Shown piece by piece: positions 36,974 through 48,560 of a DNA stretch of 64,000 bases (positions are counted from its first letter, which is position 1; every line of letters begins with the position of its first letter). Below the pieces are notes generated by a model. It was given only the letters and a program-made list of their open reading frames with translations. It was not told the DNA's origin and searched no databases. Source of the DNA: Liolophura sinensis (lineage: Eukaryota; Mollusca; Polyplacophora; Chitonida; Chitonidae). The position numbers and the translations under genes are program-made. The stretch covers positions 18,201,764 through 18,265,763 of the forward strand of contig NC_088306.1 in the NCBI RefSeq assembly GCF_032854445.1, in the 5' to 3' direction.

Positions 36974-37958
36974 CTGTAAATGCCTTTATATTTGCGTGGT
37001 ACTAACATTCGCAGATTTCGCGTCAGACACATTTCCGTGGAAATAAGTGCCATCGAATGTAAAACCCATGCAAGTAATTTATTAATGTAGCATGCGTTAC
37101 AGTTATAAATTCGCTAACAAGCACGACAGTTCTAATACTATTTCAACCACGTTAATTAGAAATGCCTAATTACAATGTATTCCGGCTTTCACAAATCCAA
37201 CAGAATTGATAGTCAGTTAATCTTGCTTTCTTAGCTTAACTCCGTCTGAGTATCGCCACATTGCAACGTTGTTGTTGTTGTTGTTGTTGTTGATTTATTG
37301 CTGCGGTTAGAGACCTACAAATTGATAATTTGCGCTGGGCCTGTGTATGTGATACGATATACATACGATGAGAGAGGCTGTTTTTTTATCGACTGTACCT
37401 GCCTTCCCGTCAGATCACCTTGCCAACGCGCCCAATTCATCGCTCGGGGCTTTCCGCACTTAAAACTTCCTTTTCATAGCGATGATTTCTGCGAAATTTA
37501 CTCAGATCTGTCACAGTTCTCTCAAAGTTTCACTCACACTTCTGATGCATGAGAATTAAACAGTGGGATTTATTTATATCACATTTAATCCTTGGTCGTC
37601 TCCTGGAGTGAGTGACACGAATATTTGCTCACACAGCTTGTAACGGCTTCGTCTTATAAAGATTAACAGTCTTCAAAATGTTAAAAGCTTGGGAGGATTA
37701 ACTTCCTTTGTCTGATCAAGTTACTGTATTGTATAGAATTTTTGTCACATCTTACAGGTACGCACAAGTTTAAATGATAACATTGATACTTTAATGCATG
37801 AGTTGTTGTAGGACTTGACGTTTCTGTATTGAAGTTTGATTTTCATTCATCAGTTGTCCAAAAATTCTGTTAAGATCCGCGAAAGTTGATTCCCACGAAT
37901 ATGTCTTTTTACCAAACCCCCGAAAGTTTATACCCGCGAATAAAAGGCATTTACAGTA
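36972..37958. mobile_element. 987-bp TA-flanked non-autonomous DNA element
   Basis: It begins TACTGTAAATGCCTTTATAT and ends GCGAATAAAAGGCATTTACAGTA, giving inverted ends CTGTAAATGCCTTT between TA dinucleotides, as for Tc1/mariner-like insertions. Subterminal CGCGAA/TTCGCG motifs recur on both sides. The interior is CpG-rich, includes a (GTT)n run at 37268-37292, and has no transposase-length frame. Its left end coincides with the right end of an M1 MITE copy. Confidence 0.7.
37268..37292. repeat. (GTT)n microsatellite
   Basis: Eight GTT units inside the 987-bp element. Confidence 0.95.
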
Positions 37959-38606
37959 ATTCATGTACATTACATCGACATGTATAGTCATGCAGATTTC
38001 AGTATGTGTGAACTAAACGTTGTCCTGAAATGTGAAGTGTATTCAAGTACTGTAAACATGACGAATGTTTCAAATGTTGACAGTCATCTTTCAAAAAGTT
38101 AAAAGTAAAACAGTGTACATGTACATGTAAGTTTTACACGCATGTATCTTAACCATGGAATCCTAGTGGAAAGCTTCGTCAGTTTGCACCTGTTAGATAT
38201 TGAATCTGTAAGGTACATGTAGAACATGTATTTGCCATTTACGTGCATTTGCTGGAATTTCATTGGTGACCTCTATAAAAATAGAAGAGATACATGTGCA
38301 TGTACTCTGAAATACTGCTTTAATTTAGCTGCAGCATCTGTCATAAATAAAACCACCGATCTGTGTAAATAAATAACCAGCCTATGATATATGGCCAGGT
38401 TAAAATTAGAGGCTGTGGGCTTATCAAGAGAGACACTATCCATGAGAGGGGCTAGCAAGGCTTATCTTAATTGGTTGGGGCTAGTCTACATTACCCAGCT
38501 CAAGTGGCTTTTGGCTGGTGGGGATTCCAGGCACTCCATAGATACCCTCTTCCCTGGAGGTCCTTAACAGTTACATTTTCATCCTCCCTCCCTTAGAAAG
38601 GTGTAT

Positions 38607-38705
38607 TGAGGGTTGTTAGGAACATGGCATGATATCTTGCTGGAAAATTGTAAGTTTAAGCACCAAAAATAGTATTTTGTAACATTTATTTGTCTCTACA
38701 AGTAA
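38607..38705 (+). mobile_element. Repeat family D, partial copy
   Basis: Shares ggaacatggcatgatat, ggaaaattgtaagttt and acatttatttgtctct with the 23408 copy. Confidence 0.65.
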
Positions 38706-38870
38706 CTCCTGATATAAGAGAGACATTGTAAAGTATAACCAACATACGGTGCCACATTTAATGCTATAAAATCTATTCCATTGTCATTTGCGATGTTAAC
38801 ATTTTGCTTATTTGAGTCAAACGCTTCTAAGGGCATGTGCTCCAGACTACAAGAAAATGTTTGATGTTCA

Positions 38871-39075
38871 TACTGTATTTCTTTTACCTTTTTCACATGT
38901 TTGCAAAGTGTTTATTGAAGCAGACTCTGCAGACCAATAAAATTACACTTTTTTTGAAGCCCTGACATTGGTCAATCCGAGCAATGGAGTTTTGCCTCCA
39001 GAGTGAAATTAAAACATGCATAAATTGCACTTAAATTTAATGTTCCATGTGTGAATGGATTGAGGAATCGAGGTA
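38871..39075 (+). mobile_element. M1 MITE copy, diverged
   Basis: Begins tactgtatttcttttacc; interior cataaattgcactt; ends gattgaggaatcgaggta. Confidence 0.65.
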
Positions 39076-39110
39076 ATCCTACACTATATATATCACCCAC
39101 AGAAGGGTGG

Positions 39111-39179
39111 TTAGTTGGTGAAAAATGATGAGAAGATACATGTGAATTACTGTCAGTCACAAGGATTTTCACCAACTAA
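39111..39179. repeat. Hairpin with 14-bp perfect stem
   Basis: ttagttggtgaaaa at 39111-39124 and its exact complement at 39166-39179, separated by a 41-base loop. Confidence 0.8.
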
Positions 39180-40821
39180 GCACAGTGGGACTAGTCGGTG
39201 AAAACTGTGATGAAAATATTAGGTGAGTTCAGGTAGATGTAGTGGTCAATTTCAAAGATGAAAATTTGTTCTAGTTGTTTTGGCTGTTTAGAATGCGCAT
39301 GTAGCTGCTGGGTGCTGCTCACTGGCACAGTTGCTTATACGAATACATACAAGAATATAGTGGTACCCACACATAGTGGTCAATTTTAATATTGATATAG
39401 CCATGTTCCCACAGTGATTTACTCCCCGCCTCAATCCTCCACCCCCACCCCGACTTATGAAAACATGTCAAGCTTTTTTTCAACCAAGTACATGTACCAT
39501 TAAAATCCACTGGAGGTTCACACATTATTATTTTATAGAAGTAGGATGTCGCTAATGGAAATTTTACCATTTGAATGCAGCTTTTAGCTGTAATGTTAAG
39601 GTATTCGTGCAAAGCAGGGCACAATGCTATTTTGTAACAGTATATTCATAGTATCTTCCATCAGGTATGGCCACAGAGGACGCTACATGTGTATTGTTTA
39701 TTGGCAACTTTTCGCTTACTACGTGTATATATGGGACACAAGCATTACTTAGTACATTTTTCAGTCTAACCTGTACTGGTACATGTGTATGTCCAGGCTA
39801 GCATTGGTTAGTGTATATTAGATTAGTCAGCATGTTGTGTCCAGATGAGAAGTGAAGAGCATTACTCAGTGTTACTCTGACCCCAGGGGGGTGGGTGTGG
39901 CTGTAAGGGCAGGATGCTCCAGTTTACACCCTAGCTGCGTACTCATCTGGACCTTAGCCTAAGGACTGTGGAATGGCCAAAATTGACACGTACATCCAAA
40001 TTATTGGCCAAAATTTCCATGGCCTGGAGTAAATTTGGTCTGCCTTGAGCACGCAGGTGATTTCATTGGGTCGCTCAGCAGGCTGGAATTCGTTTATTGA
40101 GCCTGTTGATGTAATGGCAACCAAGAGTTATGAGGCACTCTCATTCCTTCACCTTACTCCATAAACAGGATATCCTTGCTTACACTATTACTTACACAAG
40201 TGACTTGTACCTTCTGTAGGTCTACTGCCCTCTAAACTGACTACTCTGGAATGGTGTTGGCCTTATTAATGGAAGGTTAAATCGATGTTAGAACTTAGAC
40301 AGCTTTTTCAATACATACACTGTCAGTGTAATTTAGGACTTGTAATTTTCCAAGTTACCCAAAATCTATTTGGGTGGGGAGCTAATAAGGGGTGAGGGGA
40401 TTCGGTGTGGTGAATCGCTTAATCCTTGACCCCAGGGGTACTGTCTCATTGCATATGCTGTCAGAATAAAAGATTAGACTTCATCCTGTCTTAGTGTTTA
40501 TTCTAATTTGGAGTTTATTGGCAGTCTGTAGATAAAACAGAAATGAAGTTTCCAGTGTCAAAAGGTCTGGTGCGCATGTACATGTGGGTTGGTTTGAAAG
40601 ACTTTGGGATCAGTTGACCCTTTTACATACAGAAGCAGTGCGAAGTCTTCATTTATGCACACAAAGTAAATTTTGTGAAGATCCAGAGCAACAACTGGTG
40701 CATGGTAAGATGTTACAGATAGTTTGATGGTAAAATAATAGTTGTATTGCAATACACCTGCACTTTATAAAAGCCTGGGCTGGCAAGTACTCTAATGGGC
40801 TGTGCATGAGATGGAAGTTAC

Positions 40822-40864
40822 CTGGTAAGGCAGGGTGTTCTCTGTCAGGGTCAGCCATTTTGTC
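40822..40864 (-). CDS. Candidate tiny first coding exon
   Basis: On the minus strand an acceptor (gatgtttccag) is followed by GACAAAATGG, a good start context with A at -3 and G at +4. Twelve codons (MADPDREHPALP) then run to a donor CCAG/GTAACT at 40821. All three signals sit within 60 bases, which is suggestive. However, the exon is only 43 bases, no partner exon is identified, and no family can be assigned. Confidence 0.15.
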
Positions 40865-41636
40865 CTGGAAACATCAGGTGTCAAATCAGCGTTTTAGGAA
40901 TCTTGTGAATTGGTCCAGGGTTAGGCGTGATAATGCTCTTGCAAACTAAATCAGTTTAAAGATTTGGTTTTACGGCAATAGTTAATGATGCCCTTGAGTT
41001 GACAGATCCGATTATGTAAGATGTATATTCAACCTAGCAATATCAGGCATGTTAGCTGCGTTAGTTTGCGACAGACATCCTCATCTGACTGAAATCACGA
41101 GAGTCGAAAAACGCTTATTCGGCTTATTACCGTCATCTGAGCGAAAATGTCTTGAGTATTTTGTATAACATGAAATAAACATAATAAACTATTATCCCAT
41201 GTTTGTATAAAATGTGATTTTGACTTTGTGGAGTGGAGCTGTGGATGAATTTTAAGCATTAATACCACATTCTTACCACCTGTAAGGGACATCCTTGTAC
41301 GTGGACACTAACTTGATGCTGTTGATACCTGTCTATCCATGAACTCCTGACCCACAGTAGTACTAATTGACAATGTACTAATGATGAGTGCAAATGTGGA
41401 ACGTTAACCAACAGGACTGCGCTGTGAAGCCCAATACCTGTTACTAATGATCAATCACAGCAACTCCGACATGTCCATCCTTAACGACAGGTGGGCTCAT
41501 TGAATTGCCAGCTGATACCTGTTTGGCTTCAGAGCCTTTGATGTGTTGCCAAGTAACATGATGTTGTTCACACTCTCTCCGGATAGAATCCAGTATCAGG
41601 TCGGACTTGTGTTCTTGTGTTGAAGTCTTAGGTGTG

Positions 41637-41708
41637 ACTCGATCAAGGATTGATCCTGGATCTACCGGCCCCGAAGCGGACGCTCTACCAACTGTGCTAT
41701 CCGGGCCG
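41637..41708 (-). mobile_element. SINE family B head
   Basis: The minus strand reads tagcacagttggtagagcgt then gatccaggatcaatcc, a better-preserved tRNA-like head than the copy at 1498. The acceptor arms do not pair, so it is not a functional tRNA. Confidence 0.7.
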
Positions 41709-41824
41709 GAGTGATAATTTGAAGAGGCATAAAGACAGTTTGTTGGACACTGAAAATTTATGTTTGGTTAGGACTCTCATTTGGCTTATTCACCCATATA
41801 GCCAAATCTACGTGTGTGTCTTAA

Positions 41825-41993
41825 TTATATGGTGTAGTTGCTGTGAGTTGAAGTCGAGTGCATTCTGGCTTCCTCTCCAGTTATATAAGGAAAGGTCTCC
41901 CAGCTATATGCAGGTGGTTGTGGGTTTTCCCTAGGCTTCCACCATAGTGTGGGCCACCCTGGTAAAAGTGAAAGAAATAAATAAAATAATTAA
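41825..41993 (+). mobile_element. SINE family A, decayed
   Basis: ttctggcttcctctccag, gtggttgtgggttttccc and an (AATA)n end are recognisable; the tail block is deleted. Confidence 0.6.
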
Positions 41994-43066
41994 TTTCATA
42001 GAGCTAAGTTATGTAATCCTGGAAAACAATAAACATGTTTTACTAGTGTATCTTTATGGAACAAGTGTATTTGGAAATACATAATCTTTAGAAAAATAAT
42101 GCTCAAAAGGTAATGGATATTATGCTGTGAATGTGTAGAGATATTTGTTTTATGGATGTGAGTTGTGATTATTTTCACATGTTTATGTTGCCTTATTAGC
42201 AAGAGCAGTGTGTTGTGGGTTTTTTGTTTTTTTTTTAACTTGTTTTTTTTACCTTTTACCCTGGGAACGATAGCTGGTGTAAAAGATGTCTTGGCACTTC
42301 AAATGGAGGCTTTTTACACCAGAGGTGATGTAACATCATCTGGACAACAGATTTATCAGCATCCTCTTTAATCCACTAGTGTTCCTCACTTTGGTAGGGT
42401 CAAACAATGTTACCTCCCTTTGGCAGAGAGTTCTCCAGTGTAGGAGACCTACATAACTCAAACTGTGTCAACAAGTGACTTGTAGGGTTTGAAAGCCCTG
42501 CGTAAGTATGCTGTATTTTTATCTAAGTTTTTCCAGCAATTCTGTCTCTTCAGCCTGATTTATTCTTTCATGTGCATATTTATAGCTGCGGGCTTCTGTA
42601 AATCTTTATGTATTGATTCAAATAACTCCTTGCAAAGTTACAAGGCCGTTCAATGCACTGCCTCAACATTTTGAGCCAGGATTTTTTTTCTTATTTTTTC
42701 CTAGCATGTCGCACTGATCTCAGTTGCATGTAACTACATGCTTTGTGCCCTAGATTTGCGTCAACAGTTTATTTTTCAAACCTTATTCAAGCTCTGTCTC
42801 ATAATTTATGTCAGTGCCTGCAGTATAAAGTCTTAAGATTTTTCAATGACTTAATGACTCATCGCTCTCTATTTCTTTTGTACCTGATTCTTTTGAATGT
42901 TACAGCATGTTTTATTTGTTTTCCATTGTCTTTAAAATTGTTCAGGTTAAATGTTCATAGCACATGCAGGTTTTAGGCATGATACATGAGTAAGTAGTTT
43001 GTAATAATGAAACACTTTGTTAATATTTGGTGTCCAGTTTTTTGTACACCCCTTGACTGAGTCACA

Positions 43067-43216
43067 CCCTAAATGATCTAAGATTTCCTTCATAACTACT
43101 CTGCTCATTTTTCTCGATTCTGAGAGTTTTGTTGATTTTAGAAAATGTTTCAGCATCAATACATTTTCAGCATCAAAAACAATATTAAATGACGTTTAAA
43201 TGCCCCTATTGTTAGG
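43067..43216 (+). mobile_element. Repeat family D, diverged copy
   Basis: Shares accctaaatgatc, tcgattctgagagttttgtt and agcatcaaaaacaatatt. Confidence 0.6.
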
Positions 43217-43748
43217 GCTTTGGTTTGGTACATCCATTACATGGTTGTCATGCATGCACTTGGTATGTCAAATTTAATTTCAGACTCGCATTCTGTGAGT
43301 CATGGACTCACATGAATGTGAAGTGATGCGCTGTCTTAAAACTTAACTGCACCATTTCACACATCATGTATTTTGTTTATTTGATGGAAAGCTCCATGAG
43401 AAGAGGTGTTAATTACAGGTTTGTTAATGCGAAACTTTGTTGTTGTTTTTTTATTCTCACTTCAATGTAACAAATTTATTCTTGAGTGATCTACTTCAAA
43501 TATTCAACATTGATTTAAAGTTTAAACAGTGGACAAAAGTACATTTATGTAGCCTTTCTGAGCATCTTTACATGTGCACGCTCTTTGCAAGAGCAACCTG
43601 AGACACATGTTTAATGTTGAGTAACTTGTGCTGATCACTGTCAAACTCTGAAACTCTTTATATCTTTGAATCCAACTGAAAATGGATATTTTCAGAAGCT
43701 AATTTGTTAAACAAGATCTTTGTACATCAATCTATATCTACGAAAATG

Positions 43749-43969
43749 TACTGTAATTCTTCTAACTATTCTCATGTTTGCATGGTGTTTATTCAAGCAT
43801 ATTCTGAAGGCATTATTCTATGTGGACTGATAAAATTATGGTTTTTGTGAAGCCCTGAAGCTGTACCATCCAACCAGTGTTGTTCTGTCCCCAAAATCAA
43901 ATTTAAAATGTGCATATATTGCACTGACAGTTGCTCGTGTACCTGTGAAAAGGTTGGGGAATTAGGGTG
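43749..43969 (+). mobile_element. M1 MITE copy
   Basis: Begins tactgtaattcttctaac; interior gtgtttattcaagcatattc; ends aaaggttggggaattagggt. Confidence 0.8.
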
Positions 43970-44123
43970 TGAAACTGTAGGTAATAATATTTTGAGTCCT
44001 GGTCCGAGGATTTTGTGTGCAACAGGCATCCTGAATATTTGCATATTAGCATAATTCACCCTTGTTCCAGTCTAAAGAACTGTCCTTAATGTCGTTACAC
44101 ATACAGGTCTATGCATTGTATAT

Positions 44124-44198
44124 TTAATTATTTATTTGATTGGTGTTTTACCACCGTACTAAAGAATATTTCACTTGTACAATGGCGGCCAGCGTTAG
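44124..44198 (-). mobile_element. SINE family A 3' end, inverted
   Basis: The minus strand reads gtgaaatattctttagtacg, aaacaccaatcaaat and an AATA-type tail. Confidence 0.8.
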
Positions 44199-44396
44199 GG
44201 TATACAGTGTATGTAATGTATACAGGCCCATAGCCCTGTGGGAAGAAGTATGTGTAGATATGTAGATATCATAAAGTAGGCCAAACTTAGGAGATACATG
44301 AACATACATATACATGAACGTGAAGTAATCATTTGTATGGGAGGACAGATGTAATGTACAAATTGGCTTTCACCTGAATTCATAGCCTGATTGATG

Positions 44397-44461
44397 TTGG
44401 CCGGGGGACATTGTTTGGGCCGAACAAAATTTTGCCAACCCTAATGTCAGAGCAATCTCGG
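44397..44461 (-). repeat. Repeat family E, inverted copy
   Basis: Complement of the segment at 17733: ggccgaacaaaattttgcca and gcaatctcg. Confidence 0.6.
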
Positions 44462-45004
44462 TCTATTGAATTCAGCTTGAGCAAGTACATTGTTAATTTT
44501 TTCCCATGTTAATGTTTTAATGTTTAAATATACATGGACTTCATTGTTATGCTGGCTCAGAGTAAAATTGCTGTTTTCTTTAAAAAGTGACTATTTATTT
44601 CATTTCTGTTCAGCCCAGAGAGCCTTTCTAAAGCTGACCACATCTGGTGTAAAAATTTAGAGTTAGATTTTGTACATTTGTGTCCCTCAATGTTGCATAG
44701 TTGGACTAAGTTTCATCATTGGTCATGCTATTCTGATACTGACTCAGATTGAAATTTTACCTTATGGGAGTTACTTTTACATATTCTGATTCAACATCCT
44801 GAAAGTATCACTCTTCTCTTTAAGAACCCATTCAGATACGTGTTGATTTTACATGAACCATGGACTTCCAGTTTTAGCTTCCCCAAAATGTCAAATTTAA
44901 GGACTGGAGATGTAATCCTGCGGAACAAGTGTGCATTTATATTGCGTACAGTTGATATCGATTAACTTCCACAATTTGTGACAGATAATTTCTTTGTTAA
45001 TCTG

Positions 45005-45385
45005 TGTTGGTGGTGCTCTGGAAATATCTTTATATATTGATCACTAAAATGCATAGAAAGGTTTACACCTTACAATGTACCTGGATGTCTGGCACACAGA
45101 TATGACAGCACACAAGGTGATTTCACCTACATAAACAAAATAATCTTGATTGGCGGTGCTTTGGAAATAGGGTTTAATATTCATCATTCTTACTGTAAGC
45201 GCCAGGTTTTCTCCCTTCATAATACTGGCTGCCGTTGTATAAGCGAAACATTCTTGAGTACGGCGTAAAATACCAATCAGATAAATAAATATATAAATAC
45301 CGTAAGCGTAGAAAGGTTTGCATCTTCGTGGATTGCTGGCATCCAGATGTGACCGCACACAAGGTAATTTCACCTATATACTGTC
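45005..45385. repeat. 143-bp tandem duplication, second copy split by a SINE
   Basis: Copy 1 is 45005-45147 and copy 2 is 45148-45191 plus 45309-45385. Both contain ggtgct(c/t)tggaaata, tagaaaggttt and gcacacaaggt(g/a)atttcacct. Confidence 0.8.
45202..45298 (+). mobile_element. SINE family A, 5'-truncated, with target duplication
   Basis: Flanked by actgtaagcg (45192-45201) and accgtaagcg (45299-45308), a 10-bp duplication with one difference. It inserted into the second copy of a local duplication. Confidence 0.85.
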
Positions 45386-45964
45386 TATATTTATCAGAAA
45401 ACTTACCACGTAGTAGCAGTACTGGGTTCATATTGCTAACATGTGCCACAAATTAGACCATAACTATGTGGTTTTGGTTGGGCTTTCTCATCTATTTGTT
45501 TAATCCATTTTTGAGGCCATGTGGAAATACCAACCTGCCTGTTGCTAGCCATAATGGCCAGATCTACCTTAGTGGTATGTTAGGCTTTTTCCTACATGTA
45601 CTGAATGCTAGTTATATGGGGACAGTATGAGATACAAAGAAATTACTTGTAGATACATGGACAATTCAACCACTGCCCTCATTTTTCTAATTTTTAAGAC
45701 TTATATTAATCGTGCCGCAAGCAAAGAAATACATTTCTCTCCCAGATTTTGGGGGAAAAGTAAAGATACGCATACGTTGTTTATTAGATGGACCAACTAT
45801 GTGAAAAAAAGAAACTAAATATTCCGGCTAGGATTAGATGTATATTGTCTAAAAAGACCAGCAGACCAGGTATCCCAAATATTGGAAAAATTTGGGTATA
45901 CTACTTATATAATCAACGGAATACTGTACACACACTGTTCTTAAACTGTATTCAAGTGGCTTAT

Positions 45965-46154
45965 TGCTGTAATTCTTCAACCTTTTCAACCACTACAGCA
46001 CTTTTTCCAGTAGAATTTATACCTACTGATGCTAAAGATGATTTCTTTGCGTTATTAAAGATGCAAGCTGCGTAAATTATTTCTTTGCACCCCATAGTTC
46101 TCACAGAAAAATATTGCTTGCAGAGGCAATTGAAAAGGTTGAAGAATTAGAGTA
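45965..46154. mobile_element. M1-ended MITE with unrelated interior
   Basis: The ends ctgtaattcttcaacctttt and aaaggttgaagaattagagta are those of M1, but the 150-bp interior does not match the other copies. Confidence 0.65.
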
Positions 46155-46605
46155 CAAAAAGTCTTTTTAACTGCCTGAATATTGATAAATGAGCAAAATC
46201 ATTGTTGCTGCACTGATCTGACTTGTCTGCATAATAGTATCTTGCATAAATCTTTCTACCTAATGATGTAAAACATGATGAACAAATATGTCTGAACAAT
46301 AATCTCTCTAGATTTATCTCTCACAGTGCATTAGGTTTATCTTCATCTTTATATAGTAAACAGCATCTTGTTTTTTGGCCAAAGAGAGAAATCGTACATG
46401 TAGAAGGGGTATTATTTTCAGAGTTACACATAAAAATTCATGCTTGTACTTGTACTTCTGGAAAATATATGCAGAGGTCTTAGGACATTCAGTGTTTTTC
46501 TGATGCTGACTGGATGTACACATTTTTGTTTGAAAAAATCTTCATATCAGAATAATCAGAATATGGTTTATCCTTCTGTAAATGACAAGTAAAACTGTTT
46601 GTTGG

Positions 46606-46742
46606 TTTGTGTGCCTGTCTGTCTGTCTGTCTGTCTGTCAATCTGCTTGCTTGCTTGCCTGCCTGTCTCCCTCCCCCTCTATTTTCTTGTCTGTCTACTT
46701 CTCTCCCTCCCTGATTGCCTATCTGTCTGTATGTCTCTCTGT
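46606..46742. repeat. (CTGT)n-derived pyrimidine tract
   Basis: Repeated ctgt, cttg and ctcc units; accounts for the Cys/Leu/Ser-rich apparent frames over it. Confidence 0.9.
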
Positions 46743-48149
46743 CATGTCACTTTACCTGAGCATATTTATAGAAGATCACCAGTTCATCTTAACCTGTAAG
46801 AGTTATTATGTTGCACATTTCATTGGTGTACACGTTCCAGTGGAAATCTAGTTGTGTGTGTGCGGTACAAGTGACAAAGAGAATGTGATTTGATTTTACC
46901 CCCTCACCCAGTCCCCCTGATGAACATTTCCCGCTGGAAAATAAATAGATTGTTAACGACAGAGATCTGTTTTATTGCTTCACTCTGCCAAAGTTCAAGT
47001 GTCAATGTTTTAAGTCTGGTCCAATAAAGGAAATGTCAAATTTCACTGGGGTGGTTCTGTGCATGCTGGGAAGCTGTGGTGGAAATGTCAGGTGTTGTCC
47101 TATTGGAGCAAGAACTGCCTGGATACTCCTGTGTGACACAAACACAAGGCACCTGTAGGCCTTCACCCACCAGCCTCACTAATAAAACACTTTGCTGATT
47201 CAAAGTTAAATTGGTCTTATTGGCAGGATGAATTCTGTTTCTACTCTATCTCCCTTTTGATGACTTTTTCTGGAGGCAAAACCTGGAATACCAGAGGAAG
47301 CTGGTACATAAAGGTTTGATTAGAGCACAATGTAATGCCTACATGTGGTGTTAATTGATAAAAGGAAATGTCTCAGATTTTTACATGTATGTCTGTCTTA
47401 TTTCTTGCACCATTTGTTTAGTGTCTTAGCAGCCAGTAAATGCATTAGATACATCTTGCAATGCATCTGTCGGTTTGTGTCATTGGTTTGTTTTTGAATT
47501 TGGGCCATTTTTGTTTAGACTGAGAATTGCCCTGGCCTGAGTTATTTATTATATGTGGTTGTGTTTCAAATTCCCAGTACCTAAAAAAGGATTTGGGGAG
47601 GGGAGAGGTTGCATCTGTATTTTGTTAACCCTTAGAACAGCCTATACATGGTTAATTGTTTTAGAAATCAACCATTGTTGTCTAGGTTGGTAATGGAACT
47701 AGTTTACTCCACCATCAGTATGTACATATAGAGACATATGATAGGTTGTTCATTACCACAGTCTGAAAAGCCTTGGCCTTTTTCTGCTTCTTTGTTCTTG
47801 ATATTGGCATTACAAGTATGGGCCTTTCCTGTGAAGATGGCCATGTTTGTCGGTTCCAGCTGGTATCTTGCCAGGGGGTTTACATGTATCTCCATGTAGA
47901 TGACACAACCATTTGTTTATATACTCGTACTTCCATCTACTGTGTCAATGTGGTTCTTCTACTTCGAGACATTCTCCCTCTTTATGGCTTTGACGCTTTG
48001 CCAGTTTTCTTCCAATAAGTCGTCTTTTTAAGTACATTGATACTCCAAACTGTAGTCTCCTTGTTTTGGCTTGCCTGGTAGGTCAGGTTAAGTTTGTTGC
48101 CATTCCCAATTTGGTATTTGACCGGCCTTCACCAATTGGGCAGGCATTA

Positions 48150-48560
48150 TACCCTAGCACTTGTAATAAATTTGGTTGGTCTTGGCACTTTGTGCCCGTT
48201 ATTGAATGCTCCAAACGCACGCCTTAGGTCCACACTCAACACTCGCCCAATGCCCGCCACAGCCCTCAGGAAACTCAAAAATTTCACTCAAGGCATTTTG
48301 TCTGGCGGCGGGTGCACAGTCCCTGGATTCTGTGCCCTATTCTCGTGACGATTACATGAAGCCTGCTCAATCTGTGTTAGATCTGTCCCTAACGTCATTG
48401 TGACTGCTTGCCACGGCTAATCAGCGACTGACGTAGAATGGAGGAGCGAAAGGGAAGGAAGCAGCGTTTTGCCTACTACCCGAGAAGCTGGTTCCCAAAA
48501 TAGACCTGTGAGCTGCTGGTGAGAGAGAGCGAGCGAGTACAGATGCTTAGGGTTTGTGGC
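48150..48560 (+). promoter_or_regulatory. Candidate promoter and non-coding first exon
   Basis: This stretch keeps far more CpG than its surroundings (for example the cgcccaatgcccgcc and ctggcggcgggtg blocks) and holds CRE-like TGACGT at 48430. It ends in a purine-rich segment with a donor-like CTG/GTGAGA at 48519. The layout fits a TATA-less promoter with a short non-coding first exon ending at 48518. It could feed the FERM-type exon whose acceptor is at 55628, implying a 7.1-kb intron. No transcript evidence is available; it may equally be an enhancer or a decayed CpG patch. Confidence 0.22.

Larger units (their letters stand above)
35891..48149. other. Non-coding stretch
   Basis: Holds the 987-bp element, M1, D and SINE A copies, and the split duplication at 45 kb. 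The intervals 39180-41636 and 46750-48150 show no repeat family; the only exon hint is on the minus strand at 40822. Confidence 0.5.

Noticed and set aside
41637-41708. Functional tRNA gene
   Set aside because: Boxes A and B are good but the acceptor arms do not pair and the sequence matches the SINE B head.
46582-46851. 89-codon Cys/Leu/Ser-rich frame resembling a secreted peptide
   Set aside because: Produced by the (CTGT)n tract.
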